Shown in pieces: positions 9,527 to 21,182 of a DNA stretch of 64,000 nucleotides. The translations under genes and the position numbers were made by a program. The stretch's first letter is position 1, and each line of letters opens with the position of its first letter. The DNA comes from Alphaproteobacteria bacterium (GTDB lineage Bacteria > Pseudomonadota > Alphaproteobacteria > RS24), in contig JAQWIP010000102.1 in assembly GCA_029248825.1 (NCBI GenBank), positions 76,847-140,846 of the forward strand, in the 5' to 3' direction. Below the pieces are notes generated by a model. That model was not told the origin of the DNA, searched no databases, and was given only the letters and a program-made list of their open reading frames with translations.

Positions 9527-12250
9527 ATGTCTTTGCCTCCAAACTCAACGCCCGATAAGGCTTCTCCTGCCCCGCCAACCCCGATGATGGCGCAATATTT
9601 AGAGATAAAAGCCAGTCATCCAGACGCGCTTTTATTCTATCGTATGGGCGATTTCTACGAGCTGTTTTTCGACGATGCGATAGAGGCGGCGCAAGCCCTA
9701 GAGATTACCCTGACCCATCGCGGCAAGCATTTGGGCAACAATATCCCGATGTGCGGCGTGCCGTATCATGCCAGCGAGGGCTATTTGCAACGCCTCATTC
9801 GGGCGGGCTATCGGGTGGCGATTTGCGAGCAAACCGAAGACCCCGCCGAGGCGAAAAAACGCGGCGCCAAATCTGTGGTGCGGCGCGAAGTGGTGCGTTT
9901 GGTAACCGCCGGCACTTTGTCGGAGGACGCGCTGCTGGAGGCGCGGCAAAATAATTTTCTCGCCGCGCCAGTTTGCGTCGGCGCCACGCATTGGGCGATG
10001 GCTTGGCTGGATATGTCGACGGGAGAGTTTTGTGTGGCAACGCTCAACCAAGATGATTTGCCCGCAAGCCTTGCGCGCATTGGCCCGCGCGAATTGGTTT
10101 GGTCTGCGCATTTGGAGGCGCATCTGGGCGCATCGCTCGACGATAGTATCCGCGATGCGATGATGCGCTCGCCGGTTGCGGATATAAGTTCGCATCAAGC
10201 GGTCGATATTTTGACCCAGCGCTTTGGCGCCTCTGTGGTCGATGGGTTGGGCGCGCCCGAAGACAGCGCCGCGCGCGCGGCGCGTCTGGCTTGCGCCACG
10301 CTGGTTCATTATCTCGATGCCACGCAATTTGGCCTTCAGGTGAATTTGCAACCGCCGCGCCTAGAGCGCGATACGCATTTAATGGGTATCGATGCCGCCA
10401 CGCGCACTAATTTAGAGCTAACCCGCACGCTGACCGGCGAGACCAAGGGCAGTCTGCTGGCCAGTATCGACGAGACGGTAACGGCCCCCGGCGCGCGTTT
10501 GTTAAGCTCGCGCTTGGCCGCGCCGTTGACCGACCGGCGCGCGATTGAGCAACGGTTGGCGGGGGTCAATGAATTGGCAGGGGCGCATGATTTGCGCGGG
10601 GATGTGCGTGCCGCGCTCAAGCCGGTGCCAGATATGGCGCGCGCGCTGTCGCGCCTTGCCATGCAGCGCGGGGGCCCGCGCGATGTTTTGGCTTTGGCCA
10701 AAGGGTTGGAAGGCGCGCATCAAATTCAAGCGCTCTTGCTGGAGGCTTCGGTTGAGGCGCGCGAATTGCAAACCCAAAGCGAGCAATTATCCGTGGCCGA
10801 GCCGCAGGTGTCGGCTTTGCGCGAGCTATTGGCCACTAGTTTGGAAGCGCAGCCGCCGATGCTGGCGCGCGATGGCGGCTTTGTAAAATCGGGCTATCAC
10901 GAGGGGCTGGATGAGGCGCGCCGATTGCGCGATGAGGGACGCCGCGTCATCGCCGCCTTGCAGCAAGAATATGCCGATGAGACGGGCATTAAGGCGCTGA
11001 AAGTCAAACATAATGGCGTGCTGGGCTATCATATTGATGTGCCAGCCGCACATGGCGATACCTTAATGGCGCCGCCGTTTAACGAACAATTTATCCATCG
11101 CCAAACCTTGGCCAGTTCGGTGCGGTTCTCGACCCAAAGGCTGGCCGATTTGGCGGGCGATATTTCGCGCGCGGGCGAAACGGCTTTGGCTTTGGAGCTG
11201 GAAATATTCGCGCAAATTTGCACCGCTTGTTTGGAGGCCAGTGCCGCGCTAGAGGCGCGCGCGCAAAGTCTGGCGGTGCTGGATGTCACCGCCGCGCTGG
11301 CTGAATTGGCGGTCACGCGAAATTGGAACGCGCCATTGCTTTTCGAGGACACACGCTTTCGCATTGAGGGGGGGCGTCATCCGGTCGTCGAAGCGGCGCT
11401 GCGCCAAGAGGCCAAAAGTTTCATCGCCAATTCCTGCACGCTCGATGCCAGCGCTGAAACCGCGCCGCGCCTAACGCTGCTGACCGGCCCCAATATGGCG
11501 GGTAAATCGACTTATTTGCGCCAAAACGCGCTGATTGCCATTCTCGCGCAAATGGGCAGTTTTGTGCCAGCCGCAGAAGCTGAAATAGGCTTGGTCGACC
11601 GCGTCTTCTCGCGCGTTGGCGCGGCCGATGATTTGGCGCGCGGGCGTTCGACTTTCATGGTCGAGATGGTCGAGACGGCGGCGATTTTAACCCAAAGCGG
11701 CCCGCGCGCTTTGGTCATTCTGGATGAGATTGGCCGTGGCACGGCAACGTTTGATGGCCTGTCGATTGCTTGGGCGGCGGTAGAATATTTGCACGACCAA
11801 GTGGGCTGTCGCGCTTTATTCGCCACCCATTACCATGAGCTGACGGCGCTGCAAGAGCGCCTCGATGGCTTGGCCAATACGTCCATGCAAGTGCGCGAAC
11901 ATGATGGCAGCTTGGTATTTCTGCACGAAGTTGGCGCCGGCGCGGCGGACCGGTCTTACGGCATTCATGTCGCCGAATTGGCCGGATTGCCCGATGCGGT
12001 GACCGAGCGCGCCCGACAAGTTTTGGCGCAATTGGAAGACAGCAAAGAAGCCGAAGGCGCCACGCCGATGCTGGATAATCTGCCGCTATTTGCCAGCCCC
12101 CCCACGGCGGAGAAAGCGCGCGCGAAAGACAATCCGGTTTGGCAAGCGTTGGAGACGCTCGACCCCGATAGGCTAAGCCCGCGCGAGGCGCTTGATTATG
12201 TCTATCATTTGCACGCGCTTAAAGCGGCGTCCGACAAGGAAAAGCCTTAG
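9527..12250 (+). CDS. mutS: DNA mismatch repair protein MutS
   Basis: 907 aa; [60 protein letters not shown]. Confidence 0.97.
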   Translation: MSLPPNSTPDKASPAPPTPMMAQYLEIKASHPDALLFYRMGDFYELFFDDAIEAAQALEITLTHRGKHLGNNIPMCGVPYHASEGYLQRLIRAGYRVAICEQTEDPAEAKKRGAKSVVRREVVRLVTAGTLSEDALLEARQNNFLAAPVCVGATHWAMAWLDMSTGEFCVATLNQDDLPASLARIGPRELVWSAHLEAHLGASLDDSIRDAMMRSPVADISSHQAVDILTQRFGASVVDGLGAPEDSAARAARLACATLVHYLDATQFGLQVNLQPPRLERDTHLMGIDAATRTNLELTRTLTGETKGSLLASIDETVTAPGARLLSSRLAAPLTDRRAIEQRLAGVNELAGAHDLRGDVRAALKPVPDMARALSRLAMQRGGPRDVLALAKGLEGAHQIQALLLEASVEARELQTQSEQLSVAEPQVSALRELLATSLEAQPPMLARDGGFVKSGYHEGLDEARRLRDEGRRVIAALQQEYADETGIKALKVKHNGVLGYHIDVPAAHGDTLMAPPFNEQFIHRQTLASSVRFSTQRLADLAGDISRAGETALALELEIFAQICTACLEASAALEARAQSLAVLDVTAALAELAVTRNWNAPLLFEDTRFRIEGGRHPVVEAALRQEAKSFIANSCTLDASAETAPRLTLLTGPNMAGKSTYLRQNALIAILAQMGSFVPAAEAEIGLVDRVFSRVGAADDLARGRSTFMVEMVETAAILTQSGPRALVILDEIGRGTATFDGLSIAWAAVEYLHDQVGCRALFATHYHELTALQERLDGLANTSMQVREHDGSLVFLHEVGAGAADRSYGIHVAELAGLPDAVTERARQVLAQLEDSKEAEGATPMLDNLPLFASPPTAEKARAKDNPVWQALETLDPDRLSPREALDYVYHLHALKAASDKEKP

Positions 12251-12318
12251 AGGGTTTGCTCTTGTAAGGCGCCATGCTTTGGCCGCAAAATATGCTATAA
12301 CCACACCCAAGGAGTTTC

Positions 12319-15141
12319 ATGGACGTGTCTGAGCGGATATCTATCAAAAGTCCAAAAGCGGGGGCGCGGCGCGCCGACTTGCTGGCGCGTTTGCGCGCCA
12401 CCGCCAAATCGCATGCGGGACAAGACGCTAAATTACGCGCCGCCGTTTTGGCCGAAATGCGCGATAGCCTCGCCCAAGGGCGCACCGAAGCGCGCGCGCA
12501 GTTAGAGGCTAAAAAATTCAAAGGCGCCAAATGCGCCGAGTTTCTCTCCAGCCTGCAAGATGATTTATTGTGCGCGCTGGCTGAATTTGTCGAGACGGAT
12601 ATTCTTTATTTATCCAATCCCACGGATGCCGAAAAAGTCACCATGGTGGCCGTGGGCGGCTATGGACGCGGGCGTTTGGCGCCGGGTTCGGATATCGACC
12701 TGCTGTTTTTACTGCCCTATAAACGCACCGCCGCCAGCGAGAGTTTTGTCGAATATGTGCTGTATATGTTGTGGGATATGGGGCTGAAAGTCGGCCATGC
12801 CACACGCTCCATCACCGATTGCGTCACCCAGGCGCAAAACGATATGACCATTCGCACCTCTATGTTGGAAAGCCGTTTTTTGTGGGGCGCGGCGAGCCTT
12901 TATGCCGATTTTCGCGAAACTTTCGCGCAGAAAATTATGCGCGGCACGGCCAGCGAATTCGTGACCGCCAAATTGGACGAGCGGGACGCGCGCCACGAAC
13001 GCGCTGGCCGATCGCGCTATCTGGTAGAGCCGAATTTAAAAGAAAGCAAAGGCGGTTTGCGCGATTTGAACACGTTGTTTTGGATTGCCCGCTACAGCTA
13101 TCAAGTCGAGGCATTGGATGCGCTGGTCGACCTCAAGGTGCTGACCGCGGACGAGCTGAAACTATTTCGCAAATGCGATGCGTTTTTATGGCAAGTGCGG
13201 TGCCATTTGCATTTCAACACGGGCCGCGCCGAAGAGCGTTTGAGCTTTGATGTGCAAAAATCTCTGGCCGAACATTTTTATCCAATGAAGCAAGCCAAAG
13301 AAGGGGCGGCGGGGATGAAGCCGGTGGAGAAATTCATGCGGCGTTATTTTTTGGTCGCCAAAAGCATCGGCGATTTGACCGCGATTTTTTGTGCCTCGCT
13401 GGAAGAAAGCCAAAACAAGCCGCGCGCTTTGCAACGCCTGCCAGCTTTGTTTCGCCGCCAAAAACAAGTCGCGGGCTTTACCATTGGCACCAGTCGGCTG
13501 CAAATGGCGCAAGCCGATTGCTTTGAAAAAGATCCGGTAAATCTCATTCGGGTGTTTTATTTGGCCGACCGCTATGGGCTGGATATTCATCCCGGTACGT
13601 TGCGGGTCATCACGCAATCGACGGGTCTGGTCAATACGGCTTTGCGCAGTGATGTAGAAGCCAACCGACTTTTTTTGAATATTCTAACATCGAAAAAAGA
13701 CCCCGAGCGGAGCCTGCGGCGGATGAATGAGGCAGGTGTTTTGGGGCGTTTCGTGCCAGACTTCGGGCGCATTGTCGCGCTCATGCAGTTTAATATGTAT
13801 CACCATTATACGGCCGATGAGCATTTGCTGCGCGCCATTGGCCTGTTGCGCGAAATTGAAAGCGGCGCGCAAGCCGAGGCGCATCCAGAAACCCATCGCT
13901 TGTTGAGCGAGGGGCGGATCAATCGGCGGGTGATTTATCTGGCAACGCTTTTACACGATATCGCCAAGGGACGCCCCGAAGACCACAGCGTGGCGGGCGC
14001 GCGCATTGCGCGAAAACTCGGCCCCCAATTGGGCTTCACCAAAGCGGAAACCGCGCTAACCGAATGGCTGGTGCGCGAACATTTGGTGATGAGCGATGTG
14101 GCGCAAAGGCGCGATTTATCCGACCCGCGCACCATCTCGGATTTCGCCCAAGCGGTGCAGACTATGGAGCGGTTAGACCATTTATATGTGCTTACCGAGG
14201 TGGATATAAAAGCTGTCGGGCCGGGCACATTTACCGGTTGGAAATCGCAATTATTGCGCGAGCTATATCAAGAGACCTGCGCGACGTTTAATTCCGTGGC
14301 CGCTTTTGTGGCGCGCGACGAGCGGGTCGAGGGCGCGAAAAATGCTTTCGTTCAAGGACTGCGCCTCGATTGGTCGAAGGCCAAGATTAACCAATATCTC
14401 AAACGCCAATCCGATGCCTATTGGCTCAATTTCGCCCAAGAGGTGCAATGGCGCCACGCCGCCATGATGGACGATATGGTGAGCCAAACCGGCGAGGCCA
14501 GTTTGGCGCTCGACATTAGCGCCGATGTCTTGCGCGATTGCTCGGAAGTGACGCTGATTTGCCAAGACCACCCTGGTCTGTTTGCGCGCCTTTCGGGCGC
14601 TTGTGCGGTGGCGGGGTTGAGCATTTATGATGCGCGCATCACCACCACCAATGATGGCATGGCGGTGGATACTTTACATGTCGGCCATTCGGAAAACCCC
14701 GGCCCCCTCGATGCCCAGCAAGTGGCGCGCGTGCGCGAGACCATTGGCACTGTTTTATCGGGCGAGCTGCGCGTGCCAGAACGCCTCGAGCGCGTGGCCA
14801 CGGGCAAGCAAATCGAAGCCTTTGACATCACCCCGCAAGTGAAGCTGGATAATAATCTATCCGATGAAGCCAGCGTTATTGAAGTCAGTGGGCTGGACCG
14901 GCCAGGGCTTTTATATGCGCTGGTGCGCGAGCTTTATAATCTCAATGTCTCGGTTTTGGCGTCGCGGGTTGCAACGTTTGGCGAGCGGGCGGTCGATGTG
15001 TTTTATGTCACCAATCTGACGGGCGGCAAAATCACCCGCAAGGCGCGCCAAACCCAAGTTAGCGAGGCGCTGCTCGGCGTGATTGATAATCCGGTCGAAG
15101 CGGCGCGCCCCCGCAGCAAAAAGAAACCCAAAGCCGCATGA
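12319..15141 (+). CDS. glnD: [Protein-PII] uridylyltransferase / uridylyl-removing enzyme
   Basis: 940 aa; VGGYGRGRLAPGSDIDLLFLLP nucleotidyltransferase motif, HD domain LLHDIAKGRPEDHS, C-terminal ACT repeats. Confidence 0.96.
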   Translation: MDVSERISIKSPKAGARRADLLARLRATAKSHAGQDAKLRAAVLAEMRDSLAQGRTEARAQLEAKKFKGAKCAEFLSSLQDDLLCALAEFVETDILYLSNPTDAEKVTMVAVGGYGRGRLAPGSDIDLLFLLPYKRTAASESFVEYVLYMLWDMGLKVGHATRSITDCVTQAQNDMTIRTSMLESRFLWGAASLYADFRETFAQKIMRGTASEFVTAKLDERDARHERAGRSRYLVEPNLKESKGGLRDLNTLFWIARYSYQVEALDALVDLKVLTADELKLFRKCDAFLWQVRCHLHFNTGRAEERLSFDVQKSLAEHFYPMKQAKEGAAGMKPVEKFMRRYFLVAKSIGDLTAIFCASLEESQNKPRALQRLPALFRRQKQVAGFTIGTSRLQMAQADCFEKDPVNLIRVFYLADRYGLDIHPGTLRVITQSTGLVNTALRSDVEANRLFLNILTSKKDPERSLRRMNEAGVLGRFVPDFGRIVALMQFNMYHHYTADEHLLRAIGLLREIESGAQAEAHPETHRLLSEGRINRRVIYLATLLHDIAKGRPEDHSVAGARIARKLGPQLGFTKAETALTEWLVREHLVMSDVAQRRDLSDPRTISDFAQAVQTMERLDHLYVLTEVDIKAVGPGTFTGWKSQLLRELYQETCATFNSVAAFVARDERVEGAKNAFVQGLRLDWSKAKINQYLKRQSDAYWLNFAQEVQWRHAAMMDDMVSQTGEASLALDISADVLRDCSEVTLICQDHPGLFARLSGACAVAGLSIYDARITTTNDGMAVDTLHVGHSENPGPLDAQQVARVRETIGTVLSGELRVPERLERVATGKQIEAFDITPQVKLDNNLSDEASVIEVSGLDRPGLLYALVRELYNLNVSVLASRVATFGERAVDVFYVTNLTGGKITRKARQTQVSEALLGVIDNPVEAARPRSKKKPKAA

Positions 15142-16700
15142 CCCAAAGCCGCGCCAAATCCCTTCTCTCCAATGCAAGCCTTGTGGGCGGCGCAACGCTG
15201 GCCAGTCGGGTGACGGGCTTTGGTCGGGATATATTTTTAGCCGCGCTTTTGGGGGCGGGGCCTTTGGCCGAGATTTTTGTTATCGCCTTTCGCTTGCCGA
15301 ATTTATTCCGCCGCCTATTTGCCGAGGGCGCGTTTAGTGCCGCTTTCGTGCCGCTGTTTACCCAGCGTTTCGAGCGCGAAGGCGAGGCCTCGGCGCTGGC
15401 TTTTGCGGGGCAGATTTTATCGGTGCTGTTGGCGGCGCTTTGCGGATTTACTTTATTGGCGCAGATTTTCATGCCGAGTTTGGTTTTGGCCTTGGCGCAA
15501 GGCTTTAGCGGCGATGCGGCGAAATTCGAGGCGGCGGTGCATTATGCGCGGATTAGTTTTCCCTATCTTATTTTCATGTCGCTGCTGTCTTTATTCGCGG
15601 CCATGTTGAATGCCACGGGTCGGTTTTTCGCGGCCGCTTTTGCGCCTATTTTATTAAACCTTGTGCTTATTGGCGCCATGGCTTTGGCGATAGCGCGACA
15701 AGGTGCGCCCTTGGATTATATTATTTGGGGGGTGGCTTTGGCGGGGCTAGTGCAATTTTTTTTCGTCTTTATGGCGGCTTGGCGCGCGCGCTTGCGGGTT
15801 GCTTTGGTAGCCCCCAAACTCACGCCAGAGGTCAAAAGCGTTTGGCTATTGGCCGTGCCGGGCATTTTGGCTGCGGGCATTGGCCAAATTAATCTGCTGG
15901 TCGGCACCTCCATTGCCACGGGGCAGGCGGGGGCTGCGGCTTGGCTTTATTATGCCGATAGGCTGTATCAATTGCCGATGGGCGTCATTGGGGTTGCCTT
16001 GTCGGTGGCGCTTTTGCCCGAGCTATCGCGCCGCTTGGCGGCCAAGCAAGAAGGCCAAGCACAAGAGGCGCAAAGCATGGCGGTTTTGGCGGCTGGGTTT
16101 TTAACCCTGCCCGCCGCGGCAGGTCTGTTTGCTTTGGCCGCCCCGATTATCTCGCTATTGTTTGAGCGCGGCGCTTTTAGCGCGCAAGACACCGCCATCA
16201 CGGCGCGGCTTTTGCAGGCTTTTTGTTTGGGACTGCCCGCCTTTGTTTTTATCAAAGCTTTGCAGCCGTCCTTTTTTGCCCGCCAAGATACGCGCGCGCC
16301 ATTCATCGATGGCGCCATCGGCGTGGCGGTGAACCTTTCTTTGTCCCTGACTTTCTTTCCAATCTATGGCGCGCTGGCCATTGCTTTGGCGACGGTGGCG
16401 GCTGGTTATGTGACGCTGATTTTGATGTTGGTGCGCCTGGCCAAACGCGATGTCTGGCAGCTGCGCGGCCGCACACGCGCGCGCTTGCTGGCGCAAACCA
16501 TCGCGGCATTGGGAATGGGATGGGGGCTGATGCAGGCGAGCCGAATGGTGCCGCCGCAACCCGACACGCTTAGGGTTTGGATGGTTTGCATGATTGCTTT
16601 GGGCGGTTTGGGCTTTGTCTTGGCGGCTTTGGTTTTAGGCGGCGTGCCGCGCCAAACCGTGGCGGCGGCTTTGGCCCGCTTGCGCCGACGCCAGCGATAA
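15138..16700 (+). CDS. murJ: Lipid II flippase MurJ (MviN)
   Basis: 520 aa polytopic; FRLPNLFRRLFAEGAFSAAFVPLF, ATGQAGAAAWLYYADRLYQLPMGVIGVALSVALLPELSR; ATGA overlap with glnD. Confidence 0.95.
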   Translation: MTQSRAKSLLSNASLVGGATLASRVTGFGRDIFLAALLGAGPLAEIFVIAFRLPNLFRRLFAEGAFSAAFVPLFTQRFEREGEASALAFAGQILSVLLAALCGFTLLAQIFMPSLVLALAQGFSGDAAKFEAAVHYARISFPYLIFMSLLSLFAAMLNATGRFFAAAFAPILLNLVLIGAMALAIARQGAPLDYIIWGVALAGLVQFFFVFMAAWRARLRVALVAPKLTPEVKSVWLLAVPGILAAGIGQINLLVGTSIATGQAGAAAWLYYADRLYQLPMGVIGVALSVALLPELSRRLAAKQEGQAQEAQSMAVLAAGFLTLPAAAGLFALAAPIISLLFERGAFSAQDTAITARLLQAFCLGLPAFVFIKALQPSFFARQDTRAPFIDGAIGVAVNLSLSLTFFPIYGALAIALATVAAGYVTLILMLVRLAKRDVWQLRGRTRARLLAQTIAALGMGWGLMQASRMVPPQPDTLRVWMVCMIALGGLGFVLAALVLGGVPRQTVAAALARLRRRQR

Positions 16701-16728
16701 GCGATAAGGCTTGAAACAGGAGTTGATT

Positions 16729-17733
16729 ATGACCGCACGGGTTCTTTCTGGCGTCCAGCCAACGGGCAATTTGCATCTGGGGAATTACCTCGGGGCCATC
16801 CGTAATTTTGTGGGGCTTCAAGAGACGCATGAGTGTCTTTATTGCGTGGTCGATATGCACGCCATCACCGTGTTCCAAGACCCCAAAGAATTGGCCGCCA
16901 ATACGCGCGAAGTCGCCGCCGCTTTTATTGCTGCTGGCGTCGACCCGAAAAACCATATTGTGTTCAACCAAGCCCAAGTGGCGCAGCACGCCGAGCTGGC
17001 TTGGGTGTTAAATTGCGTCTCGCGCATGGGCTGGCTCAACCGGATGACGCAGTTCAAGGAGAAGGCGGGCAAAGACCGCGAAAAAGCTTCCGTGGGGCTA
17101 TATGTCTATCCCAATTTAATGGCCGCCGATATTCTGCTCTATAAAGCCACTCATGTGCCGGTCGGGGAAGACCAAAAGCAGCATCTCGAATTGGCGCGCG
17201 ATATTGCACAAAAATTCAATCATGATTTTAACGCCGAAGGCTTTTTCCCCCAGCCTGAGCCGCTCATTCAAGGCCCCGCCACGCGGGTGATGAGCCTGCG
17301 CGATGGCACGAAAAAAATGTCGAAATCAGACCCATCCGATTTATCACGCATCACCATGCTCGATGGGCCCGACGAGATTGCCAAGAAAATTCGCAAAGCC
17401 AAAACCGATACGCAGGCCCTGCCCGAAACCAAAGAGCAATTGGAAGGGCGCCCCGAGGCGGCCAATCTTTTGGGCATTTATGCGGCGCTGGCCGATGTGC
17501 CTTTAGAGGCGGCGATGGCGCAATTTGCGGGGTCGCAGTTTTCTAATTTGAAAGAACAATTGGCCGAAGTCGCGATCGAAAAAATCGGGCCGATTGGCGA
17601 GGAAATGAAACGCCTGACGCAAGACCCCGCGACGGTGGACGCCATATTGGCCGATGGCGCCGAACGCGCGCGCGCCATTGCCGAGCCGATTATGGAGCAA
17701 GTGCGCCAAAAAGTCGGCTTCCTCGGCGGCTAA
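16729..17733 (+). CDS. trpS: Tryptophanyl-tRNA synthetase
   Basis: [31 protein letters not shown] (KMSKS); ATG at 16729 preferred over TTG at 16711. Confidence 0.96.
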   Translation: MTARVLSGVQPTGNLHLGNYLGAIRNFVGLQETHECLYCVVDMHAITVFQDPKELAANTREVAAAFIAAGVDPKNHIVFNQAQVAQHAELAWVLNCVSRMGWLNRMTQFKEKAGKDREKASVGLYVYPNLMAADILLYKATHVPVGEDQKQHLELARDIAQKFNHDFNAEGFFPQPEPLIQGPATRVMSLRDGTKKMSKSDPSDLSRITMLDGPDEIAKKIRKAKTDTQALPETKEQLEGRPEAANLLGIYAALADVPLEAAMAQFAGSQFSNLKEQLAEVAIEKIGPIGEEMKRLTQDPATVDAILADGAERARAIAEPIMEQVRQKVGFLGG

Positions 17734-17810
17734 TCGCCAGCTCTTCGCCACCTCTATGGCGCCGAGCATTCTTGCTTGTTTTCCCAAAGCCAAACTGGCA
17801 GCATTGCGCC

Positions 17811-18287
17811 ATGGATATTCATCAGCATTTACAGCGCAAGTTTTTGGTTGTCGTGGACGGCTCTGCCGAAGGCCATGCGGCTTTGCGTTTTGCGGCGCGG
17901 CGCGCCCACGGCACGGGCGGCAAAGTCTCGCTGCTCTTGGTCATTGAACCCGAAAGCCACGAACATTGGCTCGGCGTTGGCTCTTTGATGAAAGAAGAAG
18001 CCCAAACCGAAGCCGAGAAAGTTCTGGCCGAATGCGCCAGCCTCGTGGAAATGCTGGGCGGCGAACGCCCCGTCACACATATTCGCCATGGCCCTTTGGC
18101 CGAAGAAATCGGCACGCTTATCGAAGAAGACCGCACCATCTCGACTTTGGTTCTCGCCGCCGCTGTCGACAATAATGGCCCCGGCCCCTTGGTTTCGGCG
18201 ATTGGCTCTGGTAAATCTGGGTTTCATTTGCCTGTCACCATTGTGCCGGGCGATTTATCCGATGATGAAATTGATGGCTTAACTTAG
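17811..18287 (+). CDS. Universal stress protein family
   Basis: FLVVVDGSAEGHAALRFAARRA and LVLAAA; follows trpS; ATG 17811. Confidence 0.83.
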   Translation: MDIHQHLQRKFLVVVDGSAEGHAALRFAARRAHGTGGKVSLLLVIEPESHEHWLGVGSLMKEEAQTEAEKVLAECASLVEMLGGERPVTHIRHGPLAEEIGTLIEEDRTISTLVLAAAVDNNGPGPLVSAIGSGKSGFHLPVTIVPGDLSDDEIDGLT

Positions 18288-18306
18288 AGCCCTTAAGGAA
18301 GCGCGT

Positions 18307-19236
18307 ATGTCTGTGAATGAGATTATCACCATTAAGGTCACGCTGACGGCAATCCCTGTATTTTTCCTTGCCATTGGGCTGGAAATTCTGGCGGTTCGGT
18401 TTTTGCGCCAGCGCGGCAGTTTGAATGCCAAGGATGATGCGGTCAGTATTTTCATGGGACTTTTCTCGGTGCTGACCAATGGCGCGGCGGCGTTTTTAAC
18501 GCTGGGCATGTTGCTTTGGGCGCAGCAATATCAGCTGACGGTTCTGCCGATGACGTTTGCTGTTTTGGTCGCCTGTTTCGTGTTGGATGATTTGCGCTAT
18601 TATGTGCATCACCGCATTGCGCATCGCTGCCGCTGGCCTTGGGCGATGCATATTATTCATCACTCCAGCCAGCGTTTCTCGCTCGCCGTGGCGCTTCGCC
18701 AAGGTTGGACGAAGCACTTTACCGGCACGACATTTTTAAAAATTCCGCTGGTGCTTATCGGCTTTGATCCGCTGATGGTGGTTTTTTGTGGCGCGTTAAA
18801 TGCGGTGTATCAGTTTTTTCTGCACACAGAATCTGTCGATAAAATGCCGCGCTGGTTTGAAGCGATTTTCAATACCCCCTCGCATCACCGCGCGCATCAC
18901 GGCAAAAACCCACAGTATTTAGATAGTAATTATGCTGGCACGCTGATTATTTGGGACAAGATGTTTGGAACTTTCGCGGCCGAGGATGCCAAAGACCGTC
19001 CTAATTATGGGCTGGTGAAAGATTTGGAAACCTATAATCCGTTCCGCATTTTCGCCCATGAATATATTGGCATCGTCAAAGATATCGCAACGCGCGGGCT
19101 GAGTTGGAAACAACGCGTTTTGTATATCCTTGCCCCGCCCGGTTGGAGCCATGACGGCTCGCGGCTTAGCTCGGAAGATATTAAGCGGGCGGCAGGGGTT
19201 CTCGACGCGCCAAAGTCGATGCCAGCGGGAGAATAA
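18307..19236 (+). CDS. Sterol desaturase / fatty acid hydroxylase superfamily membrane protein
   Basis: Histidine clusters HHRIAH, HIIHHSS, FLHTE, HHRAHHGKN typical of membrane di-iron hydroxylases. Confidence 0.88.
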   Translation: MSVNEIITIKVTLTAIPVFFLAIGLEILAVRFLRQRGSLNAKDDAVSIFMGLFSVLTNGAAAFLTLGMLLWAQQYQLTVLPMTFAVLVACFVLDDLRYYVHHRIAHRCRWPWAMHIIHHSSQRFSLAVALRQGWTKHFTGTTFLKIPLVLIGFDPLMVVFCGALNAVYQFFLHTESVDKMPRWFEAIFNTPSHHRAHHGKNPQYLDSNYAGTLIIWDKMFGTFAAEDAKDRPNYGLVKDLETYNPFRIFAHEYIGIVKDIATRGLSWKQRVLYILAPPGWSHDGSRLSSEDIKRAAGVLDAPKSMPAGE

Positions 19237-19239
19237 CCC

Positions 19240-19830
19240 ATGGCGCATTATGCAGTTTCCGAATTTCTAATTGTGCTGGCCGCTCTTTGGGGTGCCAATC
19301 GCTTGGTGGCAAACGCGCGCACGACGGCCGCTTTTGGGCTTTTGCTATTTGGCGCGGCGGCCGCCATTGGTGTGGTGCGCTTTCCACTCGACTTGATAGA
19401 GCAATGGGCGGATATGCATCGCTTTGCTGGCACGATGGGGGGGCTTTTGGCGATGATGGCTTTGGCGCATCAAATCTTGCGGACGCAAACCACGCGCCCT
19501 GCGCAGAATGCGTCTAGGGTGCATATGGCTTTGGCCGCGCTTGGCCTTGGGTTGGCTCTGGCTCAACCGCAGTTGCGGGTGCTGTTATTTTTACTTTGGT
19601 CGCTGGGCTTTATTTATCTGGCGGCACGCTATACGCCGCAACGCCTTGCGCCCGCTTGGGCCAAAGCGGGGGTGGCGGGTTTCATGTTGCTTAATGTGAT
19701 TGTGGTTCGCCAATCGCCCTATCTCGATGCGGCGGTGAGCTGGCATATTTTCCATGTGCTGGTGGCCGTTTGGATGCTCGCCGTGACATGGCTTTTGACG
19801 CCATCGACGGGCGCCAAGGCGAAAGGCTAA
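19240..19830 (+). CDS. Hypothetical polytopic membrane protein
   Basis: 196 aa, multiple hydrophobic segments, 3 nt after the hydroxylase stop (probable co-transcription). Confidence 0.7.
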   Translation: MAHYAVSEFLIVLAALWGANRLVANARTTAAFGLLLFGAAAAIGVVRFPLDLIEQWADMHRFAGTMGGLLAMMALAHQILRTQTTRPAQNASRVHMALAALGLGLALAQPQLRVLLFLLWSLGFIYLAARYTPQRLAPAWAKAGVAGFMLLNVIVVRQSPYLDAAVSWHIFHVLVAVWMLAVTWLLTPSTGAKAKG

Positions 19831-19897
19831 AAGCTAGGCCTCGTTTTTTGTCTCTAGATTGGCTATATAACAAGAAGACTTTAGAGGAATTTGATCC

Positions 19898-20452
19898 ATG
19901 TTTATTCAAACCGAAGACACGCCCAATCCAGCCACGCTGAAATTTTTGCCTGGTCGCGAAGTTATGGGCGATAAGCCACCGGCGGATTTTCCCAATGCCG
20001 ATGCGGCGCAAGCCTCGCCTTTGGCGGCGGCGCTATTTGCCATTGAAGAGGTAAGCGCAGTGTTTTTTGGCGCCGACTTTATTGCTGTGTCGAAAGCGGG
20101 CGGCGAATGGCAGCATGTGAAAGCGGCTATTTTGCAGGTGATTATGGAACATTTCGTCGCGGAAAAACCCTTGATGCTGAACGATACTGTCAGCGCGCAA
20201 GTGGAAGACGACGGCGAGAACGGCGAGATTATTGCGGCGATTAAACAAATTCTCGACACGCGGGTTCGCCCGGCGGTGGCGCAAGATGGCGGCGATATTG
20301 TGTTTCACGGCTATGAAGATGGCGTGGTGAGCTTACACATGCGCGGCGCTTGCGCGGGCTGTCCGTCGGCTTCGGCGACGCTCAAACAGGGCGTGGAAAA
20401 TCTGCTGAAACATTTCATCCCATCGGTCACGGAAGTGCGCGCGGTTATCTAA
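19898..20452 (+). CDS. NifU family Fe-S cluster carrier/scaffold protein
   Basis: MFIQTEDTPNPATLKFLPGREV N-terminal domain and MRGACAGCPSASATLKQGVE (CxxC) NifU C-terminal domain. Confidence 0.94.
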   Translation: MFIQTEDTPNPATLKFLPGREVMGDKPPADFPNADAAQASPLAAALFAIEEVSAVFFGADFIAVSKAGGEWQHVKAAILQVIMEHFVAEKPLMLNDTVSAQVEDDGENGEIIAAIKQILDTRVRPAVAQDGGDIVFHGYEDGVVSLHMRGACAGCPSASATLKQGVENLLKHFIPSVTEVRAVI

Positions 20453-20465
20453 CCTAGGATTTGTC

Positions 20466-21182
20466 ATGAGCCCCCTTATTCTCGCTTGCGATACCACGCA
20501 GGGCGCTTGCTCCGCCGCCCTTTATCAGGCGAGCGACAAAGGCGCGGTGTTGGCCAGCGAGATTTTGCCCATGACCAAAGGCCACGCCGAAGCCCTATTG
20601 CCCATGCTTGCGCGGATTTGCGCCACAGCCGAGATTGATATGGGCGACATAGATCGTTTGGCGGTCACCCATGGCCCCGGCACATTCACCGGCGTTCGTG
20701 TGGGGCTGTCGGCCATGCGCGGCTTGTCTTTGGCTTTGGCCATTCCGTTGAAAGCCTATGGCACGCTGGAAGTTATGGCGCAGGCTAGTGCGGCAGACGG
20801 GGCGCTGATTGTGGCGGTCGATGCGCGCCGCTCGGTGTTTTATGCGCAGAGTTTCGATGCCGATAAAACCCCCCTCACGCCGCCCCAAGCGCTCTCGGGC
20901 GAGCAAGTATTCGCGCTGGTCGAAGCGGGCGATGTAAGCTTGATGGGCAGCGGGGCGGGGCTTTTACTGGAGACCGCAAGTAGCCGCTTTTCTGTAGAAA
21001 AGGCGCCTGATTATCCCCAAGCGGAGGTCTTGGCCGGGCTGGCTGCGCGCGATTTGAGCTGGCCAGAGTATGACGCTTCGGCGCGCCCTCCCGAGCCGCT
21101 TTATTTGCGCGCGCCGGATGCGGTTCTGCCCAATCGCGAAAAATTTCCAGCCCGCGCGCCTTCGCCTGTATCCGACACATGA
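20466..21182 (+). CDS. tsaB: tRNA threonylcarbamoyladenosine biosynthesis protein TsaB
   Basis: LACDTTQGACSAAL, VTHGPGTFTGVRVGLSAMRGLSLAL. Confidence 0.93.
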   Translation: MSPLILACDTTQGACSAALYQASDKGAVLASEILPMTKGHAEALLPMLARICATAEIDMGDIDRLAVTHGPGTFTGVRVGLSAMRGLSLALAIPLKAYGTLEVMAQASAADGALIVAVDARRSVFYAQSFDADKTPLTPPQALSGEQVFALVEAGDVSLMGSGAGLLLETASSRFSVEKAPDYPQAEVLAGLAARDLSWPEYDASARPPEPLYLRAPDAVLPNREKFPARAPSPVSDT

